Positions 62,204-64,000 of a stretch of 64,000 bases of DNA are shown here, piece by piece. Location: the NCBI GenBank assembly GCA_964414425.1, contig CAYPWL010000002.1, positions 124,001 through 188,000 of the forward strand, written 5' to 3'. The stretch's first letter is position 1. Every line of letters starts with the position of its first letter. The position numbers were made by a program, and so were the translations under genes. Below the pieces are notes generated by a model, which saw only the letters and a program-made list of their open reading frames with translations, was not told the DNA's origin and searched no databases. Source of the stretch: GYS-P2D sp964414425. Lineage in GTDB: Bacteria > Bacteroidota > Bacteroidia > Chitinophagales > Saprospiraceae.

Positions 62204-62956
62204 ATGTCAGATATGAAACTCAAACTCAAAGTCTGGAGACAAAAGAATAACCAAGCCAAGGGTTCTTTTGAAGAATATACTGTGGACGCTACAGAGCATA
62301 TGTCATTTCTTGAGATGCTCGATGTCCTCAACGAGCGACTGATCTCTGAGAAAAAAGATCCTGTATCTTTTGAGCATGATTGTCGAGAAGGGATCTGCGG
62401 CACATGTAGTATGGTCATCAATGGTCGACCACATGGACCACAAAAAGGGACTACGACTTGTCAACTTCATATGAGACAATTTAATGATGGCGATACCATC
62501 GTTGTCGAGCCCTACAGAGTGGCTGCATTCCCTATTATGAAAGATCTTGTCGTGGATCGCTCAGCATATGATCATATCATACAAGCAGGCGGTTATGTCT
62601 CTGTCAATACTGGTCAAGCTCCAGATGGCAACTCTATTCCTATCGAAAAAGATACTGCGCTTGCTGCATTTGACGCTGCAGCATGTATCGGATGTGGTGC
62701 TTGCGCTGCAGCATGTCCTAATGGTTCTGCTATGTTATTCACCTCAGCTAAAGTAGCTCATCTGGGTCAATTACCACAGGGACAAGTAGAGCAGACTAAA
62801 CGTGTTAAACACATGGTAGCTCAGATGGATAAGGAAGGATTTGGATTCTGTTCTAACATTGGCGCTTGCGAAGTAGAATGTCCTAAGGAGATCTCTACAG
62901 AGAATATCGCCTTAATGAACAGACAATATCTGAAAGCATCCTTGCTGAGTCAGTAG
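62204..62956 (+). CDS. sdhB: Succinate dehydrogenase iron-sulfur subunit
   Basis: The 250-residue protein has the three cluster-binding regions of SdhB: the [2Fe-2S] ferredoxin segment HDCREGICGTCSMVINGR, then CIGCGACAAACPNGSAMLF and CSNIGACEVECPKEIS for the [4Fe-4S] and [3Fe-4S] clusters. It passes electrons from the flavin subunit to quinone in SdhC. It is eight bases after sdhA and closes the operon. No strong terminator follows; 62957-63053 shows only a weak five-pair hairpin. Confidence 0.96.
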   Translation: MSDMKLKLKVWRQKNNQAKGSFEEYTVDATEHMSFLEMLDVLNERLISEKKDPVSFEHDCREGICGTCSMVINGRPHGPQKGTTTCQLHMRQFNDGDTIVVEPYRVAAFPIMKDLVVDRSAYDHIIQAGGYVSVNTGQAPDGNSIPIEKDTALAAFDAAACIGCGACAAACPNGSAMLFTSAKVAHLGQLPQGQVEQTKRVKHMVAQMDKEGFGFCSNIGACEVECPKEISTENIALMNRQYLKASLLSQ

Positions 62957-63053
62957 ACGGCTTCTGCCTTCTGCTTATATGTCAGAACATAGTAAGACTA
63001 TCACTTCTTTACCATAGCGGTACTATGCAAAGGGTGGTTTGACTAATCAGCAT

Positions 63054-64000
63054 CTAATCCATAGCAATTACGATCGTCTCACTCCAGAGTGTAGACTCTA
63101 TCTGTGACTCCTTGCTATTTTCCCAGTATGCAGGAGTATCCTTCAAGTGGATATACCCATTGAGGGCAAGTTTCTCGCCCATCTTAGGCTGACTGCCAAA
63201 AGGCATCCTGTTCTGTACATATAACCGCTGAAGCGGAATATTAAACTCCTGCCCTATAGCGGCCATAGTATCTTCGTGCTTGACTATATATCTACCATCT
63301 GAGCTGAGTCTGTTTCTGTACTTTGTGCGAGCAGTATCTTTTGTATTACTAGATGAGGTAGTCACGGCTACTTCCTTACTCCCGTGCTGTGTGCTGACGA
63401 CCGTTGCCTCCGTCATCGTGGCTGGCGACTGACCTTGTATCTCATGAGCACTGGCGATAACAGCTCCCTCTGGATAGATGCCCATATCCAACTCATAGAG
63501 TCTATACTTCTCGATGATATTAATCAATTTAGAAGGATAATTGGGGTCAGTTGCATAACCCGCCTTCTTAAGCCCTCTAGCCCAAGATTTATAATCCTGT
63601 GGATCCAAATCAAATAAAAACTTGTATCGCTTAGAGTATGGATTGGCTAAAAACTCTGAATGCGCCATAAATGATTCTGCTGGATCATCGTAGGCACGAA
63701 AGCAGCTTCTGATCAAGAGTCCATTCTCATAGTCATCATCCTCGTGATATACTTCGCCTCCTGTCCAACTCTTGCCGCACTTAATACCAAAGTGATTATT
63801 AGACTGTCGCGCCAAGGTACTTCTACCACTATTAGACTCCAGTATAGCTTGCGCCATCTTGATACTTGCAGGTATACCTACACGGTTCATTTCGTTAATC
63901 GCGATATGACCGTAATTCCTGATATAATGCTCAGTAACCTCTGAGTTATCATATGCAAATAATGTCTGCACACTAAGCAGGCTAATAATAAATAAGCGCA
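63054..64000 (-). CDS. Glucosaminidase-type peptidoglycan hydrolase with LysM-like end, 5' end missing
   Basis: The frame is open to the right edge, so the start lies outside. Upstream of the GTG at 63971 it continues as RLFIISLLSVQ..., the end of a signal peptide. The glucosaminidase (lysozyme-like) domain is seen in SIKMAQAILESNSGRSTLA, with the catalytic Glu, FGIKCGKSWTGGEVY and SWARGLKKAGYATDPNY. A Ser/Thr-rich linker leads to a LysM-like C-terminus (YIVKHEDTMAAIGQEF). It probably trims cell wall glycan in the periplasm. It faces sdhB tail to tail. Confidence 0.9.
   Translation of the reverse strand, partial: RLFIISLLSVQTLFAYDNSEVTEHYIRNYGHIAINEMNRVGIPASIKMAQAILESNSGRSTLARQSNNHFGIKCGKSWTGGEVYHEDDDYENGLLIRSCFRAYDDPAESFMAHSEFLANPYSKRYKFLFDLDPQDYKSWARGLKKAGYATDPNYPSKLINIIEKYRLYELDMGIYPEGAVIASAHEIQGQSPATMTEATVVSTQHGSKEVAVTTSSSNTKDTARTKYRNRLSSDGRYIVKHEDTMAAIGQEFNIPLQRLYVQNRMPFGSQPKMGEKLALNGYIHLKDTPAYWENSKESQIESTLWSETIVIAMD

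Noticed and set aside
63969..63971. GTG at 63971 as start of the glucosaminidase gene
   Set aside because: The frame stays open to the right edge and encodes the end of a hydrophobic signal peptide, so the start is outside the window.
1..64000. Search for CRISPR arrays, insertion sequences, prophage, integrases, rRNA and tRNA genes
   Set aside because: No repeat-spacer pattern, transposase, integrase or cloverleaf was seen by eye; nearly all space is taken by housekeeping genes.

Overview
The window is core chromosome of a member of the Bacteroidota. The best guess is a free-living, aerobic lineage near Saprospiria or another marine/environmental group, though that placement is inference. 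Support comes from families largely confined to this phylum (DUF2480, DUF4270, DUF4290, DUF4294, DUF6427 and DUF6495 types), a Bacteroidota-style PurF with a short propeptide, MurA with Asp in place of the catalytic Cys, and repeated -7 boxes of the TAnnTTTG type. Isoprenoids appear to be made by the mevalonate pathway (diphosphomevalonate decarboxylase). Respiration is aerobic-type (SdhCAB, aconitase). I see no rRNA, tRNA, CRISPR array, insertion sequence, prophage or integration site.

Layout, left to right. 1-5 kb: an edge-truncated DUF6495-type gene, a small lipoprotein and isomerase-like pair, a PhoD-type phosphatase, the tRNA methylthiotransferase MtaB and an exported hypothetical. 5-10.4 kb: Lgt, then a minus-strand block with release factor 1, a zinc-less anti-sigma-like protein, its ECF sigma factor, the PdeM nuclease, RecA and a small conserved protein. 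10.6-15 kb: a tightly coupled minus-strand trio (alkyltransferase-like protein, small sulfotransferase, class IV aminotransferase), a degenerate TrpF-like protein, a second sulfotransferase and a PAP2-like membrane protein. 15-21 kb: DUF4294, MvaD and rhodanese, then TatA, a PfkB kinase, a lytic transglycosylase, DUF2480 and ScpB. 21-31.5 kb: a DksA-like protein, an orphan terminator that may close an undescribed small RNA, RadA, a DCC protein, an M28/glutaminyl-cyclase-like enzyme, CysS, an EEP nuclease, two rhomboid proteases and MutL.

31.5-49.5 kb: PurF, a SPOR lipoprotein, two Skp/OmpH chaperones, a sterol-desaturase-type hydroxylase, a glutamate-cysteine-ligase-like protein fused to CBS domains, a transaminase/omega-amidase pair, aconitase, MscL, methylmalonyl-CoA epimerase, a TauE-type transporter, a class-A-beta-lactamase-like lipoprotein, a DsbD split by a frameshift in an A10 run, and a DUF6427 membrane protein. 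49.5-64 kb: polyprenyl diphosphate synthase, a conserved Bacteroidota block (starch-synthase-like protein, DUF4270, GlmS, DUF4290, MurA) feeding UDP-GlcNAc and peptidoglycan synthesis, RNase R, the SdhCAB operon, and a glucosaminidase cut by the right edge.

The genome is compact. Many neighbours share stop/start codons, and several convergent pairs abut or overlap by a few bases. I did not find a clear new defence or biosynthetic system. The best leads are the DsbD frameshift with its duplicated sensor domain, the orphan-terminator RNA candidate, the alkyltransferase-like/sulfotransferase/aminotransferase operon, and the GCS2-CBS fusion. All functional calls come from reading the translations by eye, without database searches.
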